A program made the position numbers and the translations under genes. The notes beneath the pieces are model-generated. The model was not told the origin of the DNA. It did not search any database and saw only the letters and a list, made by a program, of their open reading frames with translations. A DNA stretch of 60,242 nt, taken from contig JAGXIE010000112.1 in NCBI GenBank assembly GCA_024635765.1, positions 1 through 60,242 of the forward strand, written 5' to 3'. The DNA is from Flavobacteriaceae bacterium. GTDB taxonomy: Bacteria; Bacteroidota; Bacteroidia; Flavobacteriales; Flavobacteriaceae. This document shows positions 17,444-27,018 of this stretch, in pieces; within the stretch, counting starts at the first letter, position 1; every line of letters starts with the position of its first letter.

Positions 17444-18700
17444 ATGAAATCATCAAACACTTTCTCAATCCTATTTTGGATTAATGCTTCACGTGCCATA
17501 AGCGATGAAGCCGAAATTTATGCAAGAGTAACTGTTAACCAGAAACGAGTTAACATTAGTCTTAAACGTAAGGTCCACATTAATCAATGGGATGTGACCA
17601 AAAAACGCGTGAAGGGTCATTCTGCAATTGCAAAACAAATCAATCAATATCTCGACCAGGTATATACGCAGCTATTCCAGATTTATCAAGATTTAAAATT
17701 TCAAGAAGTTCTAATTACTGCCGAATTGATAAAGGCAAATTATAATGGAGACAGCGAACAATCAAAATCCTTATTAAACCTCATCGAATATCATGGTAAG
17801 AAAATTTCCAATACACTTGCCAAAGGGTCTATAAGAAACTTTGGGGTAACTGAAAGCTACCTCATCAAGTTTTTAAAGCGAACAAAAAAAACGACAGATA
17901 TCTATTTAAAAGAGCTGGATTATAAATTCTTGTGTGATTTCGAAAGCTACCTTTCTTCATATTGGCCAGTTGGTCACCCAAGAGCAATGAGTCAGAATAC
18001 TATTATGAAGCACATCCAAAGATTGCGAAAAATGGTAACCTTGGCCTATCATATGGAGTGGATTGTAAAGGACCCATTTGTAAGATGGAAGCCAACTTTC
18101 GAGAAAAGAGAACGTGAATTTCTTTCTGATAATGAACTTTCTAATATGGAAAATTTTGAATTCGATAGCGAGCGTCTTGACAGAGTAAGGGATTTATTCA
18201 TTTTTAGTTGTTATACCGGAATCAGTTATGTCGATATTATGAATTTAACCGAAAGTCATATTATAAAAGGTATCGATGGTAGTAATTGGATTATGACCAA
18301 AAGACAGAAAACAAAAACTCCAGTTAAAGTGCCTATTTTAGGAAAAGCTGAAGAGTTAATTTCGAAGTATAGAAATCACCCAGTAACGCAAGTTACTGGT
18401 TCATTGATGCCGATTATTACCAATGAGAAATTGAATCAATACCTTAAAGAGGTTGCATTTTACTGTGGCATAAGAAAAAATCTCACGTTTCACATGGCGC
18501 GTCACACCTTTGCAACAACCATTACTCTATCTAATGGAGTGCCTATAGAAACCGTTTCAAAATTATTGGGTCATACCAAAATTGCAACAACTCAAATTTA
18601 TGCACGAGTGATTGAAAGTAAAGTGAGCAATGATATGAATAACTTAAAAGCGATTCTCTCTAAAAAAGACAATGAACCAAAAAAGAACTGTGCAAGTTGA
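17444..18700 (+). CDS. int: Tyrosine recombinase / integrase, CTnDOT-like
   Basis: 418 residues. An N-terminal arm-binding region (about 1-95) and a SAM-like core-binding domain (about 105-205) precede the catalytic domain. Catalytic residues seen are HMARHTF (His-x-x-Arg, about 349-355), LLGHTKIATTQIYARV with the His and the nucleophilic Tyr (about 385), and an active-site Lys region in TKRQKTKTPVKVPI. The first catalytic Arg position reads TGISYVDI, i.e. Ser instead of Arg, as known for IntDOT-type Bacteroidota integrases. It lies directly after the tRNA att site and reads into the island, and should catalyse its integration and excision. Confidence 0.95.
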   Translation: MKSSNTFSILFWINASRAISDEAEIYARVTVNQKRVNISLKRKVHINQWDVTKKRVKGHSAIAKQINQYLDQVYTQLFQIYQDLKFQEVLITAELIKANYNGDSEQSKSLLNLIEYHGKKISNTLAKGSIRNFGVTESYLIKFLKRTKKTTDIYLKELDYKFLCDFESYLSSYWPVGHPRAMSQNTIMKHIQRLRKMVTLAYHMEWIVKDPFVRWKPTFEKREREFLSDNELSNMENFEFDSERLDRVRDLFIFSCYTGISYVDIMNLTESHIIKGIDGSNWIMTKRQKTKTPVKVPILGKAEELISKYRNHPVTQVTGSLMPIITNEKLNQYLKEVAFYCGIRKNLTFHMARHTFATTITLSNGVPIETVSKLLGHTKIATTQIYARVIESKVSNDMNNLKAILSKKDNEPKKNCAS

Positions 18701-18839
18701 TGTAAAACCTGACGGCTCACAAAATCAATTCAATTCTCAAGTTTATATACTGTAACATAATCTTAAATGAATTAAAAAATTTTTAATATTATTTTTAAAG
18801 ACAGCCAGAAACCACAAATGATCATGTTTCTCAAATTGA

Positions 18840-18974
18840 GACAATACTTTTACGAGAATTGGCAGAATTAAAAATTTTCCTCATGCCCAAGAACTTATTC
18901 GTGAAAGCGTTGCAAAACGAATTGAAACAACTTTTAAGACAGCCAATAGAAGTTTAAGTGTGGTTGCAACTTAA
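18840..18974 (+). pseudogene. Short coding remnant, unidentified
   Basis: In the 412-base gap after the integrase one frame reads ...FPHAQELIRESVAKRIETTF and ends in VVAT-stop. It has no start codon and a stop lies shortly upstream. It looks like the C-terminal end of a lost gene in the island. I do not recognise the family. The rest of this gap is AT-rich with no other feature. Confidence 0.3.
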
Positions 18975-19112
18975 GTGAAGAATGCGTGAAAAATATGACG
19001 TTTGAAGGAGATAGCAGCTATACTCAAATGTTAACATTCAATTCAATAAAAATACCGTATTCTTGGTTTATACAGTTTGCTGTTATTTATTTTTTCTTAT
19101 AAAATGATGACA

Positions 19113-20744
19113 TTAATTTTTACTCTCAAATTGCCTAATATCCATAATTTTTTCTTCAAAATTATCCTTAAAATCAGACTTTCCTTTTATCCTTGTCTTA
19201 TAGGAATAAATCGTGGCTACCGATAACTGCAGAAAGTCAGCCACTTGATTGCTATCTTGAACCCCAAGCCGATACAGAGCAAAAATGCGCATTTCATTGT
19301 TCAACGAATCATCGTTATTCATCAGAGTTCGTTCTTTTTCAGGAAAAAGCTTGTTATACTCTTCTTTAAATGCAGGAAAGAGTTTCAAGAAGACTTCATC
19401 AAATTGTTGAAATAGATGGGCTCTTTCTTTTGAAACGCTATATTTCTTAAGAATTTGTACAACTTCTTCAGGTTGTTTGGATATGATTTTATGTAGAATA
19501 TTTTTTTGGAGTTTGTCCATCTTACTAATAAAGTCAGATGAAACTTTTAGAAAGTAAGTGATGTATTCCTGTTTGATATTGTCCACCTCTTTTAGGTTTG
19601 TATTTAGCTCTTGAAGCTTCAAATTTGATTCGGCGAGAATTTTTCTCGATGCATTTCTCGCCTTCAATTGTTTGATAATTACAATTAAAAAAACCACAAC
19701 TAAAAGTGCCAAAATAGATAACGCAATAACAATTTTTGTTAGTTTTTTATTTTGCGTTTCCGTTTTTTGAATTTGCGCCTTTTCAATGATTGGGAGAATT
19801 GATGATATCTCTAATTTACGGTGGCGAGCATTATAAAAAGTCGCATCTTCCATAGCTATGGAAATATATCGATTTGCTTTTTTTAACTCCCCAATTTCAA
19901 ATAACTCACTTGCCAAATTACGGATGGCAACGGTTTCCTTTGTTGCACTCTGAATATCCGCTATGGCAGCACGAGCCAAATATTCAAGTTGCTTCTCTTC
20001 ATCACCCTGCACAGAATAGACATATGCCAACGAAGATGTGGCTATGGCATAGTAATGAGCTGGCAATTCAAAATTTGCAATCCAATAGGTAAATGCCTCT
20101 TGAGCACCTTCCCAATCGTTCTGTTTTAATCGCCTCAAACTTTCTGTATTCCAGTACTCATTTGAATTTGGTTCGACATACAATAAAGCTTGATTTAAAA
20201 ATTCATTGCCGTGTTGGATATAATTTTGGCTGAAACGGAAGTCACGTGTATAGTCTGCCAAATCGAAGAAAGTTCGTGCTTTTACAGCATAGTATTCAAA
20301 TTTGAGAGGATTTGATAATGATTCTGTGTCTATTATTTTGAGCGTATCGATGGCCTCTTTGAATAATCCGGAGGACATAAGGACAAATCCTTCCTTGATT
20401 CTTGCTTGTGATAATTTTAATGTGTCCTTCAACAAAATAGCCTTTGCTTTGGCTTCTTCTAAATAATAATAGGCGGAGTCATAATTAAAAGATTGATATT
20501 CATTGAATAGAAGGAGATTATCCTCGTATATTTTTCGGTTATCTTCATAGTAGATATGCTTATCCAATTGTTTTTTGAGAGCAGAAATTTTTGCGTATTT
20601 CTGTTTGGTATACATGTCCCTTTTACCGATGGCCTCTTCAAGTTTAGCAAAAATTGAATCTGTTTGGAATGATTGTGTCGAACTCATAAAAGTCAAACAT
20701 AAAATTAGAAGGATTCTAAATGATAAATTTTTAGTCATTAACAT
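19113..20744 (-). CDS. SusR-like membrane-bound transcriptional regulator (DUF6377 type)
   Basis: 543 residues: an N-terminal signal segment, a periplasmic tetratricopeptide-like alpha-helical region (about 30-325), one transmembrane helix (about 335-360, IVIALSILALLVVVFLIVII), a coiled coil, and a C-terminal cytoplasmic part whose end, LGVQDSNQVADFLQLSVATIYSYKTRIKGK, is a LuxR-like helix-turn-helix. This layout matches the SusR/DUF6377 regulators that sense maltodextrins in Bacteroidota. It is divergent from susC, so it most likely activates the alpha-glucan locus. Two in-frame ATG codons lie two residues apart at the start (MLM). Confidence 0.88.
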   Translation of the reverse strand: MLMTKNLSFRILLILCLTFMSSTQSFQTDSIFAKLEEAIGKRDMYTKQKYAKISALKKQLDKHIYYEDNRKIYEDNLLLFNEYQSFNYDSAYYYLEEAKAKAILLKDTLKLSQARIKEGFVLMSSGLFKEAIDTLKIIDTESLSNPLKFEYYAVKARTFFDLADYTRDFRFSQNYIQHGNEFLNQALLYVEPNSNEYWNTESLRRLKQNDWEGAQEAFTYWIANFELPAHYYAIATSSLAYVYSVQGDEEKQLEYLARAAIADIQSATKETVAIRNLASELFEIGELKKANRYISIAMEDATFYNARHRKLEISSILPIIEKAQIQKTETQNKKLTKIVIALSILALLVVVFLIVIIKQLKARNASRKILAESNLKLQELNTNLKEVDNIKQEYITYFLKVSSDFISKMDKLQKNILHKIISKQPEEVVQILKKYSVSKERAHLFQQFDEVFLKLFPAFKEEYNKLFPEKERTLMNNDDSLNNEMRIFALYRLGVQDSNQVADFLQLSVATIYSYKTRIKGKSDFKDNFEEKIMDIRQFESKN

Positions 20745-20803
20745 CGATTCTCAAAAACTGACCCTGATTTTTATGAATATCCAAAAAATTTCACAGAGTA
20801 TTG

Positions 20804-20811
20804 CAAATATA
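20804..20811 (-). promoter_or_regulatory. -7 promoter box for the SusR-like gene
   Basis: On the minus strand the sequence reads TATATTTG, a perfect TAnnTTTG, 60 bases before the regulator's start codon. Confidence 0.55.
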
Positions 20812-20819
20812 GCAAATAA

Positions 20820-20935
20820 TTAATCTTGATTTTTTTAATATTAATCTTGATTGCTAATAATAAAAAATTATCACAAATATCTGAAAAACAACTACTCAAT
20901 CGTATTTTAAGTAATATTTTTTCTTGATTTATCCA
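20820..20935. promoter_or_regulatory. Repeated TCTTGATT boxes between susR-like and susC
   Basis: TTAATCTTGATT occurs twice (starting near 20820 and 20842) and a third TCTTGATT lies near 20927. Repeats in this divergent intergenic space are plausible operator sites for the SusR-like protein. The region is very AT-rich, so chance repetition cannot be excluded. Confidence 0.35.
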
Positions 20936-20966
20936 TTGTTTATTTTATTTGAGTTGATGTTGCACC

Positions 20967-21023
20967 TATTTTTGAAATGTTATTAAATCGTTAACAAGGC
21001 CAAAGGTCTTTCACAAACCTTTG
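20967..21023 (+). promoter_or_regulatory. susC promoter box and leader inverted repeat
   Basis: TATTTTTG at 20967-20974 fits TAnnTTTG, about 100 bases before susC. Downstream in the leader, CAAAGGT (21001-21007) and ACCTTTG (21017-21023) form a 7-bp stem-loop that could influence translation or bind a regulator. Confidence 0.4.
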
Positions 21024-21074
21024 TAGAATTAATTTTTAACAATTTAACTAAATGAGTAAAACACTCCTACCATC

Positions 21075-24000
21075 ATGAAAGAAAATAAACAAAAGAGTCT
21101 CTATCACATTTTGATTTTACAACCAACAAAAATCTTTATTTGGCTTTTAATTGGATTTGGATTGGCACAGGCTGATTCAATATTTGCTAATGGTGTCAAT
21201 TACACCGATGAATTATTTCAACAAATAGTGGTTACTGGACAAATTGTTGATGAAAATGGGATTCCTTTATTAGGAGCTAATGTAATAGAAAAAGGCACTT
21301 CCAATGGTGTTGCTGCCGATTTGGATGGTAACTTTAGTATTAACGTTTCAAGCGCAAACTCTATTATTGTCATAAGCTACATAGGTTATAAGGATAAGGA
21401 AATCTCTGCTAATGCGAATGTAGGAATTATTACTCTCGAACCTGACGCCAGCTCATTGGATGAAGTCGTGGTTATAGGTTATGGTACTACCAAACGTAAG
21501 GATGTCACAGGTGCTGTGGCATCGATTTCAGAAGACGAAATGAATCAAGGCGCCATTACAAGTCCACTGCAGTTGATAGGAGGAAAAGCAGCAGGTGTTG
21601 TTATTAATCAAACAGGAAGCGAGCCTGGCTCTGCGCCAAGTGTTAGGATACGGGGTATTTCTTCGCTGATTGGAGGAAACGACCCATTGGTTGTGGTTGA
21701 TGGTATCCAAGGCAATATGGATTTGCTGAACCAAATACCTCCAAGCGAAATCGCAACCATGGATATTTTGAAAGATGCTTCAGCGACTGCAATTTATGGG
21801 TCTCGTGGGGCTGCTGGTGTCATCATTGTAAGTACCAAAAAAAGTAAGGCAGGAAGCACCACATTGCAATATGTTGGAAGTACTTCAGTGGATTATATAC
21901 CAAAGAAGCTCGATATGCTTGATGCCGACCAATGGTGGACACAGGCACAACTGTCAGGAGTTCCAGCTTCAGCTAATCATGGTGCAAATACCGATTGGTA
22001 CAATTTACTGACACAAACTGGAGTTACGCAAAGCCATACCTTATCATTTGGGGGTGGGACAGAAAAGTTCAATTACAGAGGGTCCATCAGTGCCATTTTA
22101 CAGGATGGTGTAGTGATTAACTCCAATAATCAAAAATATATTGGAAGAATCGTTGCGACCCAGAAAGCATTGGATGACCATTTGACATTGACCTATAACC
22201 TCAACAGTGGTATTATTGAAAATAGAGGCACTGTTCAAAGCATTGGTCGTGCTTCTTTTACATCCAATTTAATAACAAACGCCTATTTGATGCGTCCTAC
22301 AGACCCTGTATTCGATATAGATGGTAGTTATTATAACGATCCCAATGTCTTTCAATACCTCAATCCTTACGCAGTAGCCCAAACTGTTGTGAACGAGGGA
22401 CAGCAAGATAATTTATTTGGCAGTCTAAAGGCAGATTTAGATGTTTACAAAGGAATTTCCGTTGGTTGGTTTGGAAGTTGGAGAAAAACTAATTTTACAA
22501 ATGGCTTTTTTCTTCCTGTTGAATCCACTAGTGCGAATGCCATAGACCAAAACGGTTTTGCAAATATCACAAATAATAGACAAGACGAAAAATTGATGAA
22601 CATCAGTCTTTCTTACAAAGAAGAATTTGGGGACCATAATGTTAATGCATTGGCGTTATATGAATGGCAGAGGCAAACCTACCAAGGTAATTATGCGCAA
22701 GCCAGAGGATTTATAAACAATATTGCAACGTATAATGCCCTCCAATTGGGAGATTTGTCAAGTGTACGCCCTGGAGATATTTCCTCTTATAAAAATGACC
22801 GAACTTTAGTGTCCTTTTTGGGTCGTGTTAATTATTCGTATCTTAATAGATATTTGTTGACAGTCAGCTTTAGAAGTGATGCGTCTTCTGTTTTTGGAGA
22901 GAACAATAAATGGGGATACTTTCCATCGGCTTCCTTGGGCTGGCAAATAGACCAAGAACCGTTTATGGCAGATCAAGAGATTTTTGACCAATTGAAACTT
23001 CGTGGCGGTTATGGTGTCACAGGTAACCAACAGGGTCTGTTCCCACAAAATTCACTTTCACTTGTAGGAGGTTCTGGAGTGACCTATTTTGGAGGGCAAC
23101 AAATTACAAATTTTAACGTCGTCCAAAATGCCAATGCCGATTTACGTTGGGAAACCAAAAAACAAACAAATATCGGAGTGGATTTTGCCATGCTGGATAA
23201 TCGATTAAGAGGTACAATTGATGTTTATACTGCAACAACTGATAATCTTTTATTTGACTATACCGTACCGCAACCTCCATTTCCGTTCAGCACGATTAAA
23301 GCAAACGTGGGAAGCATTCGTAACCAAGGTTTGGAGCTATCCTTGGCGTATGACCTTATTGATAGGGACGATATGTTGCTAACCTTGGCAGGGAATGTAT
23401 CCTTCCTTAAAAATGAAGTGTTAAATTTAAGTGGCAGCATCAACGGCGTACCATTGAATACAAATTATGTACCTTGGGGTCCTAATGCATATTTGATTGA
23501 AGGGCAGCCAATTGGAACCTTCAATATTTTGCACCACACTGGTAAAGATGATGCAAATTCTGAAACTGTTCAGGATGTCAATGGAGATGGTACCATTGAC
23601 CAAGGTAACCAAAGTCCAGACCGTATATTGCAAGGGTCAGCTCTACCGACATACACTTATGCATTCAATCCTACATTTCAGTATAAAAATTTAGATGTAT
23701 CTATGTTATGGAGGGGTTCTGGAGGAAACAAAATATATAATGGTCTTAAATCAAGCTTGAGCTATTTAGAAAACGTAGGGCGTTCAAATGTATTGGAAAG
23801 TGCAGTAGAATTAGGAATTTCTGGCTCTCGCTATGGTTCAGACCTCTGGTTGGAAGATGGTTCGTTCTTAAGATTGGATAATTTAACGGCGGGATACACC
23901 TTCGATTTTCAAGAATCAAAATATCTTAATTCTGTAAGATTGTCATTGACAGGGAACAATCTTATACTCATCACCGACTACTCGGGAATTGATCCCGAAC

Positions 24001-24095
24001 TTAATTTTTCCGGTGGAAATGGCTTTGGAGGAGATAATGGCATTTATCCTCGTACACGTAGCTTTGTCATCGGTCTTGATGTAAAATTAAAATAA
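21075..24095 (+). CDS. susC: SusC-family TonB-dependent outer-membrane transporter
   Basis: 1006-residue outer-membrane beta-barrel that imports oligosaccharides with TonB energy. A signal-like hydrophobic segment (about 16-33) is followed by a carboxypeptidase-like domain (about 52-130, VTGQIVDENGIPLLGANV), the TonB box/SusC motif SLDEVVVIGYGTTKRKDVTGAV, a plug domain with VRIRGISS and DILKDASATAIYGSRGAAGVI, and a barrel ending in an aromatic-containing strand (SFVIGLDVKLK). It is followed after 7 bases by susD. The surrounding enzymes indicate maltodextrin as substrate. Confidence 0.97.
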   Translation: MKENKQKSLYHILILQPTKIFIWLLIGFGLAQADSIFANGVNYTDELFQQIVVTGQIVDENGIPLLGANVIEKGTSNGVAADLDGNFSINVSSANSIIVISYIGYKDKEISANANVGIITLEPDASSLDEVVVIGYGTTKRKDVTGAVASISEDEMNQGAITSPLQLIGGKAAGVVINQTGSEPGSAPSVRIRGISSLIGGNDPLVVVDGIQGNMDLLNQIPPSEIATMDILKDASATAIYGSRGAAGVIIVSTKKSKAGSTTLQYVGSTSVDYIPKKLDMLDADQWWTQAQLSGVPASANHGANTDWYNLLTQTGVTQSHTLSFGGGTEKFNYRGSISAILQDGVVINSNNQKYIGRIVATQKALDDHLTLTYNLNSGIIENRGTVQSIGRASFTSNLITNAYLMRPTDPVFDIDGSYYNDPNVFQYLNPYAVAQTVVNEGQQDNLFGSLKADLDVYKGISVGWFGSWRKTNFTNGFFLPVESTSANAIDQNGFANITNNRQDEKLMNISLSYKEEFGDHNVNALALYEWQRQTYQGNYAQARGFINNIATYNALQLGDLSSVRPGDISSYKNDRTLVSFLGRVNYSYLNRYLLTVSFRSDASSVFGENNKWGYFPSASLGWQIDQEPFMADQEIFDQLKLRGGYGVTGNQQGLFPQNSLSLVGGSGVTYFGGQQITNFNVVQNANADLRWETKKQTNIGVDFAMLDNRLRGTIDVYTATTDNLLFDYTVPQPPFPFSTIKANVGSIRNQGLELSLAYDLIDRDDMLLTLAGNVSFLKNEVLNLSGSINGVPLNTNYVPWGPNAYLIEGQPIGTFNILHHTGKDDANSETVQDVNGDGTIDQGNQSPDRILQGSALPTYTYAFNPTFQYKNLDVSMLWRGSGGNKIYNGLKSSLSYLENVGRSNVLESAVELGISGSRYGSDLWLEDGSFLRLDNLTAGYTFDFQESKYLNSVRLSLTGNNLILITDYSGIDPELNFSGGNGFGGDNGIYPRTRSFVIGLDVKLK

Positions 24096-24102
24096 AAAAG
24101 AA

Positions 24103-25596
24103 ATGAAAAGAAAAGAACTATTGATTATTGGATGTTTAAGCATCCTCTTGTTTAGTGCTTGTACAAATGTGGATGAAAATGTCTATGACAGGTATGAAGC
24201 AAATGAATTCTACGGAACTCCTGAAGGTTCCGATGTGGCACTTGCAGCCGTTTATGCTCAAGTTGCTGGCAATTGGGATGGTGTTGGTTATGCAGGCGCT
24301 GATAATGGCTGGTATGACATGACCTCCATGAGTGCGGACGAACAAGTCATTCCCCACAGAAATACGGGTGACTGGCAATTGGATTTTGCTAGATTGTTTA
24401 AACACGAGTGGTTGCCGACAGACCTCATCATAAACAATACTTGGAACTGGTTGTACCGCTCCATCTTCAACGCCAATCTTGCGGTGGAACAATTGACAAA
24501 TGCCAACGCAGAAGCTTCCAAAATTGCAGAAGCAAAAGTGTTGAGAGCATTTTTCTACTATCTACTGATTGACAGTTATGGAAATGTACCGTTTTACACA
24601 GAAAATAGCATAACGGTAGATCAAATTCCACAGGCAAGCCGCACGGACGTTTACAATTTCATTGTTACGGAGCTTACAGACAATGTCGATTTGTTATCGC
24701 CAGAAAAAGGAGGTAACTATTATGGTCGATTCAATAAATGGGCTGGGTATGCGCTATTGGCCAAAGTATATTTGAATGCAGAAGTTTATACGGGAACACC
24801 GCAATGGCAAGCCTGTTTAGAAGCTTGTCAAACTGTTGATGAAGGTGGTTTTTCTTTACATTCTGGAGCAGCAAGCGATTCGAGCCCATTTGGTTCTCAA
24901 TATTATGAACTATTTGGAGATGTGCTCCCAGACGATGAGACAATTTTGGCAATGTATGCAAGTGTAAACATCGTATCCAGAAATATTTATGGTGTAAGGA
25001 CTTTGTTTGGTGCTCATGGGCAGGCACTTTTTGGATATAGTGGATGGAATGGTACCATCGTTCCAAAGCAGTATTTTCTGCAATTTGATGCCAATGATGT
25101 CCGTACAAGACAATTTGTTTTTGGCGCACAGCCAGGTGGTGTAACGTATACGATGGAAGTTGCCTCTTTGGATGATCCAGGTGCTGCTCCTCAAGCAGGG
25201 ATTAGAGGTCTTAAATTTTATCCTGCTGGTATTATGGATGGTGGTGGTGCTTCCAATGACTTCCCGATATATAGGTATGCAGATTTCTTATTGATGAAAG
25301 CTGAATGTCTAGTGAGATTGGGTAATGCAGGAGCTGCAAAACCTTTTATCGACCAAGTGAGACAAAGAGCAGGCTTAAATGGGTTGGATGGAAATCCTAC
25401 AATAACAGACATTTATAACGAACGAGGTTTTGAATTAAATTGGGAAGGGCACAGACGTCAAGACATGATACGATTCGGAACTTTTTTGAATCCAAATGAA
25501 TTCCGGGGAGCATCCCAGGATTTCAGAAAATTATTCCCAATTCCGACTTCTGCTTTGGATGCCAATCAAGGATTGCAACAAAACCCAGGTTATTAA
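24103..25596 (+). CDS. susD: SusD/RagB-family glycan-binding lipoprotein
   Basis: 497-residue surface lipoprotein that caps SusC and binds its glycan. The lipobox is LLFSAC (Cys at about residue 20). The N-terminal helical repeats (NLAVEQLTNANAEASKIAEAKVLRAFFYYLL) and the C-terminal RagB part (NERGFELNWEGHRRQDMIRFG ... FPIPTSALDANQGLQQNPGY) are textbook. It lies between susC and the SusE-like gene. Confidence 0.97.
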   Translation: MKRKELLIIGCLSILLFSACTNVDENVYDRYEANEFYGTPEGSDVALAAVYAQVAGNWDGVGYAGADNGWYDMTSMSADEQVIPHRNTGDWQLDFARLFKHEWLPTDLIINNTWNWLYRSIFNANLAVEQLTNANAEASKIAEAKVLRAFFYYLLIDSYGNVPFYTENSITVDQIPQASRTDVYNFIVTELTDNVDLLSPEKGGNYYGRFNKWAGYALLAKVYLNAEVYTGTPQWQACLEACQTVDEGGFSLHSGAASDSSPFGSQYYELFGDVLPDDETILAMYASVNIVSRNIYGVRTLFGAHGQALFGYSGWNGTIVPKQYFLQFDANDVRTRQFVFGAQPGGVTYTMEVASLDDPGAAPQAGIRGLKFYPAGIMDGGGASNDFPIYRYADFLLMKAECLVRLGNAGAAKPFIDQVRQRAGLNGLDGNPTITDIYNERGFELNWEGHRRQDMIRFGTFLNPNEFRGASQDFRKLFPIPTSALDANQGLQQNPGY

Positions 25597-25608
25597 AAAA
25601 ATACAGTT

Positions 25609-26997
25609 ATGAAAAATTTAATCAATAGAATTCTTGCATTGGGCTTTATCGTTTTAGCCTGTGCATCCTGCGAAAAGGATGCGGAATTGACTACGCTTCA
25701 AGAGGTAAGTTTTGCTGCGCCTATTGAAGCAACTCCTAACAGCATTATATTATCAGAGGATAACAACTTTCAGCCGGTAATGACGGTTTCTTGGCTGGAC
25801 GTTATTTATCCAATATCAGCTCCAGTAACTTATACGTTGGCAATTGATGCCACTGCAGATACGTTTGGTGAAAATGGTTGGGCAAATGCAGTAAGAATAC
25901 CAGTGGGTTCAGACGTGTTAAGCACCTCTATTTTAGGCGATGACCTTAATGACTATGCCGCAGAACTTGGACTTGCTCCTGATGTGGAAGGAGAATTGAT
26001 GGTTCGGGTGGAAGCTTATATGGATCGATTCGTCTATTCTGATCCCGTTGCAATCACTGTGACGCCTTACGTGCAGGAACTTCCAACAGGTAACTTGTAT
26101 ATCCCAGGCGCTTATAATGGATGGGATCCTGCTACTGCTGCCATATTGCCCGCAATTTCTTCAGGTATTTATCAAGGTTATTTAACCGTTAGTGTACCAC
26201 AAGGTTTAGGATTTAAAATCACACCAGAACAAGATTGGGACGAATTTTACGGTTTGGACTCCAATGGCAATTTGTCTCTAGGAGCGGATGGGGATTTAAG
26301 TTTTCCAGCTCATGGATCTTATCAAATTACTGTAAATCTCAATAATTTGACCTATACCATAGTCCCATATTCATGGGGAATTATCGGGCCTTCCACTCCA
26401 GGAGGCTGGGATGCTGACACTGACATGAGCTTTAATTATATCGATCAACAATGGGAGTATATCGGACCATTGGCAGCAGGTGCACTTAAGTTTAGGCTTA
26501 ATAACGAATGGACCACTAATTATGGTACTGAAAACGGAAATAATGGTGAAGTGCAGAATGCAGAAGTCTATTTGGACAATCCTGGTGCACATACAATTAA
26601 TTTAGGAGACTTCTATAAAGTGACATTTTCCGTAAATCCAAACGAACCAGCCGTTGCAATATACTCTGTAAATTTGGTTTCCTACTCATGGGGAATTATT
26701 GGTGATGCTACGCCGGGAGGCTGGAATGCTGATACTGATATGACCTACGATTTTGGAAATTCAAGATGGACATATACTGGTGACTTGGTTCCTGGTGCTC
26801 TAAAATTCAGGCTTAATGATGAGTGGACTATTAATTATGGGACTGAAGATGGTAACAACGGGAATATTGTCGATGGAATTATGTATATCGACAATCCAGG
26901 GGCTCACACAATCAATGTTGCTGGCACTTATGAAATCATTTTTGAAGTAGGTGCTAATAATCCACCAACGGCAATTTATTCAATAACGCAGTTGTAA
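25609..26997 (+). CDS. SusE/SusF-like starch-binding outer-membrane lipoprotein
   Basis: 462 residues. Signal peptide with lipobox VLACASC, then a SusE-type N-terminal domain (about 25-150, NNFQPVMTVSWLDVIYP). Three SusE/F-type binding modules follow: one from GNLYIPGAYNGWDPATA (about 160-245), and two closely similar ones beginning YSWGIIGPSTPGGWDADTD and YSWGIIGDATPGGWNADTD. It should hold alpha-glucan at the cell surface for the amylase and SusC/D. No catalytic motifs are present. Confidence 0.9.
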   Translation: MKNLINRILALGFIVLACASCEKDAELTTLQEVSFAAPIEATPNSIILSEDNNFQPVMTVSWLDVIYPISAPVTYTLAIDATADTFGENGWANAVRIPVGSDVLSTSILGDDLNDYAAELGLAPDVEGELMVRVEAYMDRFVYSDPVAITVTPYVQELPTGNLYIPGAYNGWDPATAAILPAISSGIYQGYLTVSVPQGLGFKITPEQDWDEFYGLDSNGNLSLGADGDLSFPAHGSYQITVNLNNLTYTIVPYSWGIIGPSTPGGWDADTDMSFNYIDQQWEYIGPLAAGALKFRLNNEWTTNYGTENGNNGEVQNAEVYLDNPGAHTINLGDFYKVTFSVNPNEPAVAIYSVNLVSYSWGIIGDATPGGWNADTDMTYDFGNSRWTYTGDLVPGALKFRLNDEWTINYGTEDGNNGNIVDGIMYIDNPGAHTINVAGTYEIIFEVGANNPPTAIYSITQL

Positions 26998-27018
26998 CAA
27001 ATTTAAAAATATAATTCA

